64,000 nucleotides of DNA from CANLBN01 sp034111645. Its GTDB lineage: Bacteria > Pseudomonadota > Gammaproteobacteria > Pseudomonadales > Cellvibrionaceae. Shown in pieces: positions 44,277 to 54,989 of this stretch. The stretch lies in the NCBI GenBank assembly GCA_034111645.1, contig JAWUWW010000011.1, positions 1 to 64,000 on the forward strand. Direction: 5' to 3'. Made by a program: the position numbers and the translations under genes. The notes below the pieces were generated by a model. The model searched no databases, was not told the origin of the DNA, and saw only the letters and a list, made by a program, of their open reading frames with translations. Position 1 is the stretch's first letter, and the number at the start of each line of letters is the position of its first letter.

Positions 44277-46139
44277 ATGACAAAAGAGAAGGATATAAAA
44301 GTAACAGTACTCAAACCTGGTTTAAACAACTTACTTAAGTTATGGCCATTTCTAAAACCTTATCGATTGGTACTTTTAGCTGCCTGCTGCACTTTACTTT
44401 TTACAGCTGGTCTTAATTTATCGCTTGGACAAGGTGTGCGCCTAATTGTTGACGAGGGCTTTATCGGTGGCTCATTAGAAAAACTAAACCAAACATTAGT
44501 TCTCTTCTTAATAGTTATTATATTTATGGCAGTTGGCACCTTCTCAAGATTCTATTTGGTTACTTGGATTGGTGAGCGCGTTACGGCAGATATTCGCAAA
44601 GCTATTTTTAATCATTTAATTACTTTAGAACCCAATTACTTTGAAACAAATCGTTCAGGCGAGCTAATGAGTCGGTTGACCACTGATACAACCTTATTAC
44701 AATCCATTATGGGATCTAGCTTAAGCTTTGCATTACGCTCTTTTTTAATGATGCTAGGAGGGCTAGTAATGTTGTTACTGACAAATATAAAACTAACTCT
44801 TGTCGTTTTTGGTGCTCTTCCATTAGTTATGCTACCAATATTTATTTTTGGCAAACGTGTGCGCAAATTATCACGCGATAGTCAAGATACTATTGCCGAT
44901 GTCGGCACATACGCTGGTGAGATATTGCAACAAATTAAAACGGTGCAAAGTTATACTCGCGAAAGCACCGAACGCAAAGCGTTTGCAGAAGAGGTAGAAA
45001 AAGCATTTGCAGTTGCTAAAAATCGTATTATTAATCGTGGCTTACTCACCTCACTGGTTATTCTTTTTTCTTTTGCCGCTGTTGGCGTAATGATTTATAT
45101 CGGCGCGAGTGATGTTTTGCGGGGCAACATGAGCGGTGGTGAGCTGGCCGCTTTCATTTTTTATGCCGCCATGGTGGCTGGCGGTGTTGCGGCCGTTGCC
45201 GAGGTTTTTGGAGAGCTACAGCGTGCAGCCGGTGCAACCGAGCGCCTATTAGAATTACTCGCAGTGACAGCAACTATTGAATCACCTTCTATAAAGGAAG
45301 TTATTAATATAAACGCTAATTCAGAAAGTAGCTTGGCCGACAAGGCAACAATTAGTAACTACACAGAACCAGCTGAGCAGAAAAATAAGACCGCTAACGA
45401 TCATATAAACTTTATAAATGTTAGCTTTAGTTATCCTAGCCGGCCTAACACTCTCGCCTTAAATAATATTTCATTCAGTATTAAACGTGGCGAGACCATA
45501 GCACTTGTTGGAACTAGCGGTGCTGGTAAAAGTACTATTTTTGAGTTATTACAGCGCTTTTATGATCCACAACAGGGTTCGATTTCACTCAACTCTAAAG
45601 CACTCACCACTATTAATTTAGACGATGTGCGCCAACCCATGGCAATGGTGCCTCAGCAACCCACACTCTTTAGCTCAGATGTTTATCATAATATTGGTTA
45701 CGGTGATCCTCTAGCATCTGATGCGAACATTATTCATGCCGCAAAAGCTGCTCACGCCCATGAATTTATCGAACTCCTTCCCGATGGCTATCGTAGTTTT
45801 TTAGGTGAGCGCGGTGTACGTTTAAGTGGTGGCCAAAAACAACGCATAATTATTGCAAGAGCTATTTTAAACGATCCTGAAATTTTACTGTTAGACGAAG
45901 CAACAAGCGCGCTCGATGCCGAAAGCGAGCAACTCGTTCAAGCAGCATTGATTAAATTAATGGCTAATCGAACCACAATTATTATCGCCCATCGACTTGC
46001 CACTATAGTACATGCCAATAGAATTTTAGTAATGGAGAAGGGAGAAATAATTGCTCAAGGTTCGCATGAAGAGTTATTAAAAACATCTTCACGCTATCAA
46101 AAATTAGCGACCTTGCAGTTTGGGCATAAAGATAGGTAA
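44277..46139 (+). CDS. MsbA-like ABC exporter, fused membrane and ATPase domains
   Basis: A 620-residue half-transporter with six membrane segments (about 25-320) and a C-terminal ATPase. Walker A is GTSGAGKST, the signature is RLSGGQKQRI, and Walker B is ILLLDEATSALD with a following H-loop IIAHRLATI. Between domains lies a linker of about 40 polar residues (near 340-375). The closest group is the 'MsbA-related' ABCB-type exporters of proteobacteria, which carry lipids or small lipophilic molecules. The substrate is unknown. It is not next to lipid A genes, although lptFG are convergent with it. Confidence 0.9.
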   Translation: MTKEKDIKVTVLKPGLNNLLKLWPFLKPYRLVLLAACCTLLFTAGLNLSLGQGVRLIVDEGFIGGSLEKLNQTLVLFLIVIIFMAVGTFSRFYLVTWIGERVTADIRKAIFNHLITLEPNYFETNRSGELMSRLTTDTTLLQSIMGSSLSFALRSFLMMLGGLVMLLLTNIKLTLVVFGALPLVMLPIFIFGKRVRKLSRDSQDTIADVGTYAGEILQQIKTVQSYTRESTERKAFAEEVEKAFAVAKNRIINRGLLTSLVILFSFAAVGVMIYIGASDVLRGNMSGGELAAFIFYAAMVAGGVAAVAEVFGELQRAAGATERLLELLAVTATIESPSIKEVININANSESSLADKATISNYTEPAEQKNKTANDHINFINVSFSYPSRPNTLALNNISFSIKRGETIALVGTSGAGKSTIFELLQRFYDPQQGSISLNSKALTTINLDDVRQPMAMVPQQPTLFSSDVYHNIGYGDPLASDANIIHAAKAAHAHEFIELLPDGYRSFLGERGVRLSGGQKQRIIIARAILNDPEILLLDEATSALDAESEQLVQAALIKLMANRTTIIIAHRLATIVHANRILVMEKGEIIAQGSHEELLKTSSRYQKLATLQFGHKDR

Positions 46140-46209
46140 GACATCAACTGTTGTTAAAACTTTCTTTTATTTATATTCGGATATTTTTATATAACGCTTA
46201 AAATATCGA

Positions 46210-47274
46210 CTACTTATTTCTTAACAACAAGAAAAATCCTACAGCAAAACAAAATAAAATAGGAATCAAGACGGCCACTAAAGGCGAAAACCCGTAAACC
46301 AAACTTGTAGGGCCTAGCAGTTTTTGCGTTAACTGAAAGATAATGCCGACAACTACGCCACTAAATATTCGAAATCCCATAGTGACTTCGCGCAGGGGTC
46401 CAAAAATAAAAGAGATAGAAATAACAACTAAGCTGATAATTGCCAGTGGCTGTAATACTTTATTCCAAAAAGACAATTTGTAAGATTCGTTATCAGTATT
46501 TTGTTGTTCGAGATAATTGATATAAAAATAAAGTTTACTAATGGATAAGTCATCGGGTTCTTGTATCAGAACTGATAGTATCTCTGGCGATAATTGTATA
46601 TTCCAAGGTCGAACTTGATAGCTATTTTTTTCAATTGCGCTTGGCGTAATGACTGTCTCTATAATGTTTTCTTCTTGCCACTGTCCATTAATATAGATAG
46701 CTGACTGCGCAAAACTCGTTGACGTCAATTGATTATTTTTATCAAAATTATAACGTGTCACCCCCAACAGTTTTCCATTGGCTTGCACGCTGTTAAAATG
46801 CATAAATTCATTGCCTTCTCGGTTCCATAAACCCCCATAAGAAGACATGACCGACTCAATACCTTGGCGTTTTATATCCTTTCTGTTTTCACTGTACTGT
46901 ACTGCAGTAGGAATCACATATTCAGCAAGCAATAACACAAACACAATTAGCAATATAACAGGTTTCATAATAGAGACTGTCATACGTATTAAACTCACCC
47001 CAGCTGCGCGCATAATAATAAGCTCACTGGTCGAGGCAAGGCTGCCTAGGCCAATCAGCCCGCCAACCAATGCCGCAAATGGCATATAGCGATAAATACT
47101 AGCCGGAATATTTAGAGCAACATAAATAAACACCTCTAAAAATGTATAGTTATTGGTTATATTATCAAGTTGATCGATAAACTTTGAGAGCATATCTAAC
47201 GAGCAAATAACTAACAGCACCATCAGTATCGACGATAGTAAAGTGCTAAATAAATATTGATTTAATAGGCGCAT
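46210..47274 (-). CDS. lptG: LPS export permease LptG
   Basis: A 354-residue inner-membrane subunit of the LptB2FG ABC extractor that lifts lipopolysaccharide from the inner membrane. The N-terminus MRLLNQYLFSTLLSSILMVLL and the six membrane segments (three at each end) flanking a periplasmic jellyroll (about 130-265) are typical, as is GFRIFSGVVVGIIFQLTQKLLG near the end. It follows lptF with a 15-base gap. Confidence 0.95.
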   Translation of the reverse strand: MRLLNQYLFSTLLSSILMVLLVICSLDMLSKFIDQLDNITNNYTFLEVFIYVALNIPASIYRYMPFAALVGGLIGLGSLASTSELIIMRAAGVSLIRMTVSIMKPVILLIVFVLLLAEYVIPTAVQYSENRKDIKRQGIESVMSSYGGLWNREGNEFMHFNSVQANGKLLGVTRYNFDKNNQLTSTSFAQSAIYINGQWQEENIIETVITPSAIEKNSYQVRPWNIQLSPEILSVLIQEPDDLSISKLYFYINYLEQQNTDNESYKLSFWNKVLQPLAIISLVVISISFIFGPLREVTMGFRIFSGVVVGIIFQLTQKLLGPTSLVYGFSPLVAVLIPILFCFAVGFFLLLRNK

Positions 47275-47289
47275 AGTTTTTGCTTGGCT

Positions 47290-48402
47290 TTACTGATTAA
47301 TGAGATTTTTTTTAGAAGCTTTAAAGAGGCGTTCAATAAAACCGGTACGCCACGCAAACAATAGGCAAGCGATCGAGACAAAAACAAGGTGTACCGACCA
47401 CAATCCAAATATTGGCGCTAAAGCTTTCGATTCAACCGACTCGCGCGCACTGTTCAATAAAACTAGGTACACTAAATAAATAATAATAGCAGGAAACAAC
47501 ATGACATAACGTCCGCGCCTTGGAGTGGTATAGCTCATTGCAACGGCAAGTATTGTGATAATAAAAATAATCAATGGCGCAGATATTCGAGCTTGAAGTG
47601 CTGCTTGTTTTTCAGCATCTGTATCGCTCCATAATTCTAGCGTTGGTTTTGAGCTGATTTTATTTGGCGTAAAGGATGTATCTTCTGCTTCAGCTAAGTG
47701 CTGCCCTAAGGCTTCAAAATGTGTCACACGATAATTTACCGCACCGGGTCGACCCTGATAACGGACACCATTATTTAACTGTAAATAACGCTGCTGATAA
47801 ACTTCGTGATTAAGTCGCTGCGCAGACTCTGACTTAATGGTAATTATTGGCTCGTCTTTAGCAACCCCTGTGCTAGCCACAAAAACACCGTTTAGCTCAA
47901 GCGCTTTACCTTGGGCCTCAATATAAGTAACTACTTTACCTGTTCGAGATACCTGAAAACGTCCCGGCTTTACTATGTCTAATTCATTACGGTTTTTTTG
48001 TTGCTCAAAAATTTGCCCAGCCTTTTGAAGTCCAAGTGGCGTTAAATATAAGCTACACAAACCAACGACTATTGCTACGATAATTCCGGGGACAAAGGTA
48101 TAGGCTAGCAAACGGCTTTGACTCATTCCGCAAGATGATAAAACTGTCATTTCATGCTCTGCGTATAAACGACCATACGCCATTATAATAGCCACCATAA
48201 AGCCTAAAGGGATAATTAATTCTAGAAATCCTGGTAATCGATAATACATAATCGAAAATAAAACAGCAGGATCAAATTTGCCCGAAGCCGCTTCGGATAA
48301 ATATTTAACGAAGCGGCCGCTCATAATAATAACGACTAGCACTATGGTCACGGCAACCGTCGTTTGTAATACTTCGCGAGTTAAATAACGCAGAATAATC
48401 AT
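47290..48402 (-). CDS. lptF: LPS export permease LptF
   Basis: A 370-residue partner of LptG with the same topology: N-terminus MIILRYLTREVLQTTVAVT, LIIPLGFMVAIIMAYGRLYAEHEM, the cytoplasmic coupling region VLSSCGMSQ and C-terminal membrane segments including APLIIFIITILAVAMSYT. Divergent from pepA, the standard gammaproteobacterial arrangement. Confidence 0.95.
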   Translation of the reverse strand: MIILRYLTREVLQTTVAVTIVLVVIIMSGRFVKYLSEAASGKFDPAVLFSIMYYRLPGFLELIIPLGFMVAIIMAYGRLYAEHEMTVLSSCGMSQSRLLAYTFVPGIIVAIVVGLCSLYLTPLGLQKAGQIFEQQKNRNELDIVKPGRFQVSRTGKVVTYIEAQGKALELNGVFVASTGVAKDEPIITIKSESAQRLNHEVYQQRYLQLNNGVRYQGRPGAVNYRVTHFEALGQHLAEAEDTSFTPNKISSKPTLELWSDTDAEKQAALQARISAPLIIFIITILAVAMSYTTPRRGRYVMLFPAIIIYLVYLVLLNSARESVESKALAPIFGLWSVHLVFVSIACLLFAWRTGFIERLFKASKKNLINQ

Positions 48403-48564
48403 GCAATAGTCGTCATTGATTAATTTAATGGTATAGAATACCAGAATGTATCCTTAGCATAAGCCCTGATTTGCATGATAGTATTAAATTATAGAATTAT
48501 TTTATGGCTTATGCCTTATTACCGCTAACCATTAACTATTTACATCACACATATTGAGAGTTCC

Positions 48565-50055
48565 ATGTCTGTCAACATAGCTAATAACACAAAATTTTCT
48601 GTAAAAAAAATTGATCTTAATACCTTAAAAACTGACTGCCTCGTTGTTGCAGCATACACAGCTGGCAAGCTTTCAGACACCGCCAAAGAGTTCGAGAAAA
48701 TCAGCGGTCTGGCGTTAAGCGATTTGTATAAACATGATGAATTTGCCGGAAAAGCAGGCCAGCAAGTCGCTTTTTACAAGCCCACCAAAAATATCAATAA
48801 AGTCATTATTTTAGGCTTTCAGGATAAAGACAACACGACAGCAGCAGAATTTCGCAAAGCGTTAAATGCTTTGGGTAAAACACTTGGCGCCAGTGCACTT
48901 AAACAAACAACATTATGTATCGATGAAGTAACAGTCAAGACACTGTCAACCGACACTAAAGCGAAAGCATGCGCCGAGTCAATTAGCCTCGGGCGTTATC
49001 AATATAGCCAAACAAAATCAGAGGCTAAAGCCAAAAGTAATGTCTCTATTACCTACGGCGCTGTTGACGTAAAAAAAGCCGATAAAGGCATAGTAGTTGG
49101 TCAGGCCATTGGCAACGGGATGAATGTTGCGCGCGAACTTGGCAATTTACCAGGTAACATTTGCACCCCCAGCTTTTTATCTAATCATGCAAAAAAGTTA
49201 GCTCGCTCACACAAAAACTTAAGCGTTAATATTCTCTCAGAAAAACAAATGCAAGCATTGGGTATGGGCTCACTGCTTTCGGTCTCTGCTGGCAGTAATG
49301 AACCCGCACAATTAATTGTGATGGAATATACAGGCGCCGATAAAAGCGAAAAGCCACATGCCCTTGTGGGCAAAGGTATTACTTTTGATACCGGCGGCAT
49401 CAGCTTAAAACCTGGCGCTAGTATGGACGAAATGAAGTTCGATATGTGTGGTGCCGCCAGTGTTTTTGGAACCATTACCACATTGTTAGAACTACAAGCT
49501 AAAATAAATGTCGTCGCTGTTATCGCTGCGGCTGAAAACATGCCGGGCAGCAAAGCGACTAAACCAGGCGATATTGTCACCTCGATGAGCGGTCAAACTA
49601 TTGAGGTCTTAAACACCGACGCCGAAGGCCGCTTAGTATTATGCGATGCCTTAACCTATGTTGAGCGTTTTAAACCCCAAACTGTTATTGATATCGCAAC
49701 GTTAACCGGTGCTATTGTTATTGCCTTAGGCGAACATGCAACTGGCTTATTTAGCAATGACGATAAATTTGCCGCAGAACTTGTTGCAGCAGGTATTGAG
49801 AGCGGTGATCGCGTTTGGCATATGCCTTTATGGGATGAATATCAGGGTCAACTTGATAGCAACTTCGCCGACATTGCCAACATTGGTGGTCGATCAGCAG
49901 GCAGTATCACAGCGGCATGCTTTTTATCGCGATTCACTAAAAAATATACGTGGGCGCATTTAGATATTGCCGGTGTTGCTTGGTTATCTGGCAGTCAAAA
50001 AGGTGCGACGGGTAGACCTGTTGCCCTATTAAGTGAATACTTACTGAGCAAGTAA
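48565..50055 (+). CDS. pepA: Cytosol (leucyl) aminopeptidase PepA
   Basis: A 496-residue metallopeptidase of family M17 that removes N-terminal residues; in E. coli PepA also binds DNA. The catalytic region contains GKGITFDTGGISLKPG, MKFDMCGAA and NTDAEGRLVL, which supply the two metal sites and the catalytic lysine and arginine. The N-terminal macro-like domain covers about 1-160. Divergent from lptF. Confidence 0.97.
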   Translation: MSVNIANNTKFSVKKIDLNTLKTDCLVVAAYTAGKLSDTAKEFEKISGLALSDLYKHDEFAGKAGQQVAFYKPTKNINKVIILGFQDKDNTTAAEFRKALNALGKTLGASALKQTTLCIDEVTVKTLSTDTKAKACAESISLGRYQYSQTKSEAKAKSNVSITYGAVDVKKADKGIVVGQAIGNGMNVARELGNLPGNICTPSFLSNHAKKLARSHKNLSVNILSEKQMQALGMGSLLSVSAGSNEPAQLIVMEYTGADKSEKPHALVGKGITFDTGGISLKPGASMDEMKFDMCGAASVFGTITTLLELQAKINVVAVIAAAENMPGSKATKPGDIVTSMSGQTIEVLNTDAEGRLVLCDALTYVERFKPQTVIDIATLTGAIVIALGEHATGLFSNDDKFAAELVAAGIESGDRVWHMPLWDEYQGQLDSNFADIANIGGRSAGSITAACFLSRFTKKYTWAHLDIAGVAWLSGSQKGATGRPVALLSEYLLSK

Positions 50056-50461
50056 ATTAAACACTTAAAAAAAACGTGCTAAATATTGGGGTTATATTGA
50101 TTTTTCTTTAAGCCCCATTAGTATAAAAATAACCTAACTTATTTGAATACTCAATTAAGAGCGTTTTCAGCGCATATTTACGCTCTATAACGCTCCTAAA
50201 AATAATATTGAATATATTCAACCAATGATAAGCAAAAAAATTGGTATAGCAGTTGCTTTACTACCCAGCTAATATTAATTTGGCGTATCATTAGCAAAAG
50301 TTAATAATTGCTAACTAAAAGCTCTTCCTAGCTAACACGGGTTAATTTGTCAAAAGCATTCAGAGCGTAAATAATTAGCATTAAAATAGTAAATTAGTTG
50401 GTCTTAATATTGAGATTTAAGCGTTAGAAAAAGACTCCTACTTGCAACTAACAAACATATT
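50056..50461. other. Spacer between pepA and holC
   Basis: About 400 bases without a gene. The only structure seen is a loose inverted repeat AGAGCGT (50158-50164) / ACGCTCT (50180-50186). No promoter could be assigned with confidence. Confidence 0.4.
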
Positions 50462-50968
50462 ATGACTCAGATTGATTTTTACATTCTTACTCAGAAATCA
50501 GCGATATCGCGGCTTCATTATGCCTGCCGCTTAGCCGAAAAAGCGATGAATCAAGGGCATCATATTGCTATTGCTCTTGATGATGAAGAACAAGCACTTA
50601 CCTTGAGCGATTATTTATGGTCATTCAAACCCGAGAGCTTTTTACCGCATACACTGCAAGATAAAGAGCTCCAAAATAATGAGCCCAAACAAACGACACA
50701 GCAACACACATCAACGGACGCCGAGAATAGCGTGTTACAAGCTGATGTAAGAAGACAAGCCCCGATCGCATTAATATGGAGTGAAGACAACGAGCATTAT
50801 CATGACATATTAATCAATTTGAGCCAAAAAATTCCCGAGGGGTTTAGCCGTTATCATCGAGCATTCGAAATTGTGGTTCAAGAAGATAGTTGCTTAGAGA
50901 TAACTCGCTCTCATTTTCAATATTATCGCGAGCGGGGTTACCCATTGAAATCTCATACCTTGGGATAA
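50462..50968 (+). CDS. holC: DNA polymerase III chi subunit
   Basis: A 168-residue protein that starts QIDFYILTQKSAISRLHYACRLAEKAM, the family signature, with DDEEQALTLSDYLW and SFLPH following. Chi links the clamp loader to single-strand-binding protein at the replication fork. A low-complexity Gln/Thr insertion lies at about 70-95. It sits between pepA and valS as in pseudomonads. Confidence 0.93.
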   Translation: MTQIDFYILTQKSAISRLHYACRLAEKAMNQGHHIAIALDDEEQALTLSDYLWSFKPESFLPHTLQDKELQNNEPKQTTQQHTSTDAENSVLQADVRRQAPIALIWSEDNEHYHDILINLSQKIPEGFSRYHRAFEIVVQEDSCLEITRSHFQYYRERGYPLKSHTLG

Positions 50969-51014
50969 CTTAAACAATAGTTTCTTATTAAATAGTATAC
51001 AAATAATTTAACTT

Positions 51015-51887
51015 ATGGACCATAAACGTAAAAAACAAGAAGAATTACTCGCCGAGTTAGAGTCGATTAAAGACCTGCTAGATAGCGATCCGTTTGATGA
51101 CGCTTTTGCCGATCCTCGTTCACCAAGAGCTGCCCAAGATAAAGCGTCCAATCTAGCCAAAGAAATTCCTGTGCTTAGTGAGTTGGTTCTAGATGTAGAG
51201 CCCTTAAAAGAAGCTAATATTAAAAATTTAAAACCTGAAGATACGCTAGCTGTTAATGTTTTACCGGGTCAGCAATCTTTATTTGAACAAGAAAAAATCA
51301 AGAAAGAAAAAGAAGCTGCTAGCCAAGCAAAATCAGAAATTAAGAGTCCAGCCAATCTAGACCAAAAACACGATCGTGAAAATACACTTAAAAGCTCTAA
51401 TGAGCGCTTTCAAAATAAAGTAAATGATAATCCATTTTTACCACAACATATTCGAGAACGATTAACCAAATCCGCAGATCTAGAGGCTATATTGGCAGGC
51501 AATAATGCGAACAAACGTTTTTTTCTACCGCCGATTATTAAAACGACCGTTGATGCCGATTCATTAATTGATCGTGGCTTTTTTAGTACAAATAGTTTTT
51601 TAGGCACGATTAAAAAGGATTCTAGTATTTCACAATCTCTAGAATCAGCAATTAATAAAACTTCTTTATATAAAGATTCATCGTCGTTATCTACATTAGA
51701 CGCAACATACAACGTAAAGCCTAAACAAGAACATAACTCAGAAGTGAAAGCTGAGATTAAGTCACAGTCAGAAGCAACAATTGACCTTTTAATTGATGAA
51801 CTGATTGCACAATACCTTCCAGAAATTGAAGCCAAGCTGCGCTTTCAATTAAAACAATCACTCACGCAAAAGCCTCAAAAAAAATAA
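51015..51887 (+). CDS. Uncharacterised protein between holC and valS
   Basis: A 290-residue, highly charged protein. Visible features are an N-terminal acidic helix (ELLAELESIKDLLDSDP), a Lys/Glu-rich middle (about 95-130), the motif NPFLPQHIRERLTKSADLEAIL (about 138-160) and a C-terminal helix IDLLIDELIAQYLPEIEAKLRFQL. There is no signal peptide and no membrane segment. Pseudomonas also carries an unknown gene at this place, so it is probably a conserved partner of holC or valS; I do not recognise a function. The start gives a 46-base gap to holC. Confidence 0.8.
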   Translation: MDHKRKKQEELLAELESIKDLLDSDPFDDAFADPRSPRAAQDKASNLAKEIPVLSELVLDVEPLKEANIKNLKPEDTLAVNVLPGQQSLFEQEKIKKEKEAASQAKSEIKSPANLDQKHDRENTLKSSNERFQNKVNDNPFLPQHIRERLTKSADLEAILAGNNANKRFFLPPIIKTTVDADSLIDRGFFSTNSFLGTIKKDSSISQSLESAINKTSLYKDSSSLSTLDATYNVKPKQEHNSEVKAEIKSQSEATIDLLIDELIAQYLPEIEAKLRFQLKQSLTQKPQKK

Positions 51888-52170
51888 ATGTGTCATTAAC
51901 ATGACCAACCCTTTTGACTAGATAGCGTCAATCAACCTGATGAATAAGATAAAAACAACCTTACCAACATCATAAACACACTTAATCTGCCACATTGATT
52001 GCCTAACAAGATATAATTCTGACTCTGTAAATCTTATGTAGCTATACTCGATATTAAGTCAGTATTTGATATCAGCTTAGATGTAATAAGAGATTATAAT
52101 AATCGCTTAAATGCATCGATAAACACACTCAAACCCTCTTTTTATTATTAACGAAAGACATTTTTAAACC

Positions 52171-54948
52171 ATGGAAAAAACCTACCAGCCGCAAACAATC
52201 GAACAATCTTGGTATCAAACTTGGGAAGACAAGGGCTACTTTAAACCCTCAGGTGAAGGTGATAGCTATTGCATCATGATTCCGCCCCCCAATGTCACGG
52301 GCAGCCTACATATGGGCCACGGTTTTCAAGAGGCAATCATGGATGCCTTGATTCGCTACAACCGCATGAAAGGTAAAAATACGCTCTGGCAAGTCGGTAC
52401 CGATCACGCAGGAATCGCGACACAAATGGTTGTTGAGCGGCTACTCGAAGCAGAAGGTGTTTCGCGTCACGATCTTGGTCGCGACAAATTTATTGAGAAA
52501 GTATGGGAATGGAAGCACGAATCTGGCGGCAATATTACCCGCCAATTGCGGCGATTGGGTGCAAGTCCTGACTGGAGTCGTGAGCGCTTCACTATGGATG
52601 ATGGCTTTTATAAAGCGGTGCAAGAGGTCTTTATACAACTTTATGATGAAGATTTAATCTATCGTGGCAATCGACTCGTTAACTGGGATCCTAAGCTGCA
52701 TACGGCAATTTCGGATCTCGAAGTTGTCAGTCAAGAAAAAAAGGGCTCGCTGTGGCATTTTCGTTATCCACTAACCTCGGGCGAGGGGTATTTAGTGGTA
52801 GCTACAACACGACCAGAAACGATGCTTGGCGATAGCGCGGTAGCCGTTCATCCCGATGACAAACGCTACGCACATTTTATTGGTCAAACCATTACGCTAC
52901 CATTAGTGGGTCGTGAAATCCCTATTATCGCCGATGATTATGTCGATAAAGACTTCGGTACAGGCTGCGTAAAAATAACACCCGCTCACGATTTTAATGA
53001 CTATGAAATGGGTCGTCGTCACAACCTTGATATGATCAATATTTTTAATGATGATGCGCATATTAATGAAAATGCACCAGCAGCTTATCAAGGCCTTGAT
53101 CGCTTTGTCGCTCGCAAAAAAATCATTGCCGATTTAGACACCCTTGGTCTGCTTGATAAAATTGTTGATCACGATTTAAAAGTACCTACAGGTGATCGCT
53201 CTGGTGTGGTTATCGAACCTTACTTGACCAATCAATGGTATGTAAAAACTCAGCCATTAGCCGATGAAGCTATTAAAGCCGTCGAAGATGGCGACATCAA
53301 ATTTGTACCCAAGCAATACGAAAACATGTACTTCTCTTGGATGCGCGACATTCAGGACTGGTGTATTTCAAGGCAATTATGGTGGGGGCACCGCATTCCC
53401 GCATGGTATGACGATGCGGGTAACATTTATGTTGCGCGCAGTGAAAGCGAGGTTCGCAAAAAATATAAACTGGCTGACACTATTAATTTACGTCAAGACG
53501 AAGATGTGCTCGATACATGGTTTTCATCGGGTCTTTGGACCTTTGGCACACTCGGTTGGCCAGAAGACACCGACGCTTTAAAAACATTCCACCCAACCGA
53601 TGTACTTGTCACAGGTTTTGATATTATTTTCTTTTGGGTAGCACGTATGATTATGCTTACCCTGCACTTTCGCAAAGAGATTCCTTTTCATACTGTCTAT
53701 GTTCATGGTCTTGTACGTGATGGGCAAGGACAAAAAATGTCTAAATCCAAGGGTAACGTACTTGACCCTATCGATTTAATTGACGGCATCGATCTTGAAA
53801 CATTAGTCGCCAAACGCACAACTGGTTTAATGAATCCAAAGCAAGCCGCAAAAATTGAGCAGCAAACACGAAAAGAATTTGCCGATGGTATCAATCCATA
53901 CGGTACCGATGCACTTCGCTATACCTATTATTCGTTAGCATCGACAGGCCGAGATATTAATTTTGATGTTGGTCGCATTGAAGGGTTTAGAAATTTCTGT
54001 AACAAAATTTGGAATGCTTCACGCTATGTATTAATGAATTGCGAAGATAAAGATTGCGGTCTTGGCAATGAAGCTGTGGAATTATCTTTAGCCGATCGCT
54101 GGATTATTTCTAAACTCCAACTTGCAGAAAAAGCGGTTGCTGAGGGCATTGAGTCCTATCGCTTAGATTTAGCGTCACAAGCCCTTTATGATTTTATTTG
54201 GAATGAATACTGCGATTGGTATTTAGAATTATCGAAGCCCATATTATGGGAAGACAGCGGTACAAATACAGCAACTGACGCACAAAAACGTGGCACACGT
54301 CGCACGCTTATCCGTGTTTTAGAGTCTACATTACGCTTAGCACACCCACTGATTCCCTTTATTACAGAAGAAATTTGGCAGCGAGTGAAAACACTTGCAG
54401 GAAAAGAGGGCGAGACAATTATGCATGCGCCCTATCCTGTTCCAGATGCAAGAAACATCGATCAACAAGCAATCAATGATCTTGAATGGGTTAAAAATAT
54501 TATTATCGGAGTTCGCAAAATCCGCGACGAGATGAATATTTCACCCTCGGCACAATTGCCGCTTTATTTTGTTAATGGATCTGATACAGACAAAAAACGT
54601 TTAAGCGACAACCAACAGTTTTTAGTGAAATTAGCCAAGCTAAGCGATACCCACTGGGTAAATGCTGGTGACGAAGCGCCAATGTCATCAACTGCATTAG
54701 TAGGAGAAATGGAAATTCATGTTCCTATGGCAGGTTTTATCGATAAAGACGCAGAAATTACTCGTCTTGATAAAGACATTGCTAAACGTACGCAAGAGAT
54801 ACAACAGTTAACCGGCAAACTTAGCAATGCTAATTTTGTCGATAAAGCACCTGTTGAAGTAGTTGATAAAGAAAAAGAACGCCTAGCAGCTGCGCAGTCA
54901 GCCGTTGAAAAATTACAGCAGCAGATAGAAAAAATTAAAGCTATTTGA
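52171..54948 (+). CDS. valS: Valyl-tRNA synthetase
   Basis: A 925-residue class I synthetase. The HIGH motif is PPPNVTGSLHMGHGFQEA, and KMSKS is in GQKMSKSKGNVLDP. The editing domain has TTRPETMLGDSAVAVHP and GTGCVKITPAHDFNDYE. The anticodon-binding domain follows, and a C-terminal coiled coil (about 860-925, AEITRLDKDIAKRTQEI) packs on the tRNA. The length is standard. Confidence 0.98.
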   Translation: MEKTYQPQTIEQSWYQTWEDKGYFKPSGEGDSYCIMIPPPNVTGSLHMGHGFQEAIMDALIRYNRMKGKNTLWQVGTDHAGIATQMVVERLLEAEGVSRHDLGRDKFIEKVWEWKHESGGNITRQLRRLGASPDWSRERFTMDDGFYKAVQEVFIQLYDEDLIYRGNRLVNWDPKLHTAISDLEVVSQEKKGSLWHFRYPLTSGEGYLVVATTRPETMLGDSAVAVHPDDKRYAHFIGQTITLPLVGREIPIIADDYVDKDFGTGCVKITPAHDFNDYEMGRRHNLDMINIFNDDAHINENAPAAYQGLDRFVARKKIIADLDTLGLLDKIVDHDLKVPTGDRSGVVIEPYLTNQWYVKTQPLADEAIKAVEDGDIKFVPKQYENMYFSWMRDIQDWCISRQLWWGHRIPAWYDDAGNIYVARSESEVRKKYKLADTINLRQDEDVLDTWFSSGLWTFGTLGWPEDTDALKTFHPTDVLVTGFDIIFFWVARMIMLTLHFRKEIPFHTVYVHGLVRDGQGQKMSKSKGNVLDPIDLIDGIDLETLVAKRTTGLMNPKQAAKIEQQTRKEFADGINPYGTDALRYTYYSLASTGRDINFDVGRIEGFRNFCNKIWNASRYVLMNCEDKDCGLGNEAVELSLADRWIISKLQLAEKAVAEGIESYRLDLASQALYDFIWNEYCDWYLELSKPILWEDSGTNTATDAQKRGTRRTLIRVLESTLRLAHPLIPFITEEIWQRVKTLAGKEGETIMHAPYPVPDARNIDQQAINDLEWVKNIIIGVRKIRDEMNISPSAQLPLYFVNGSDTDKKRLSDNQQFLVKLAKLSDTHWVNAGDEAPMSSTALVGEMEIHVPMAGFIDKDAEITRLDKDIAKRTQEIQQLTGKLSNANFVDKAPVEVVDKEKERLAAAQSAVEKLQQQIEKIKAI

Positions 54949-54989
54949 TGTATTTAAAAGCAGCGTAATCAGATCTTTGCGAAGAGCTA

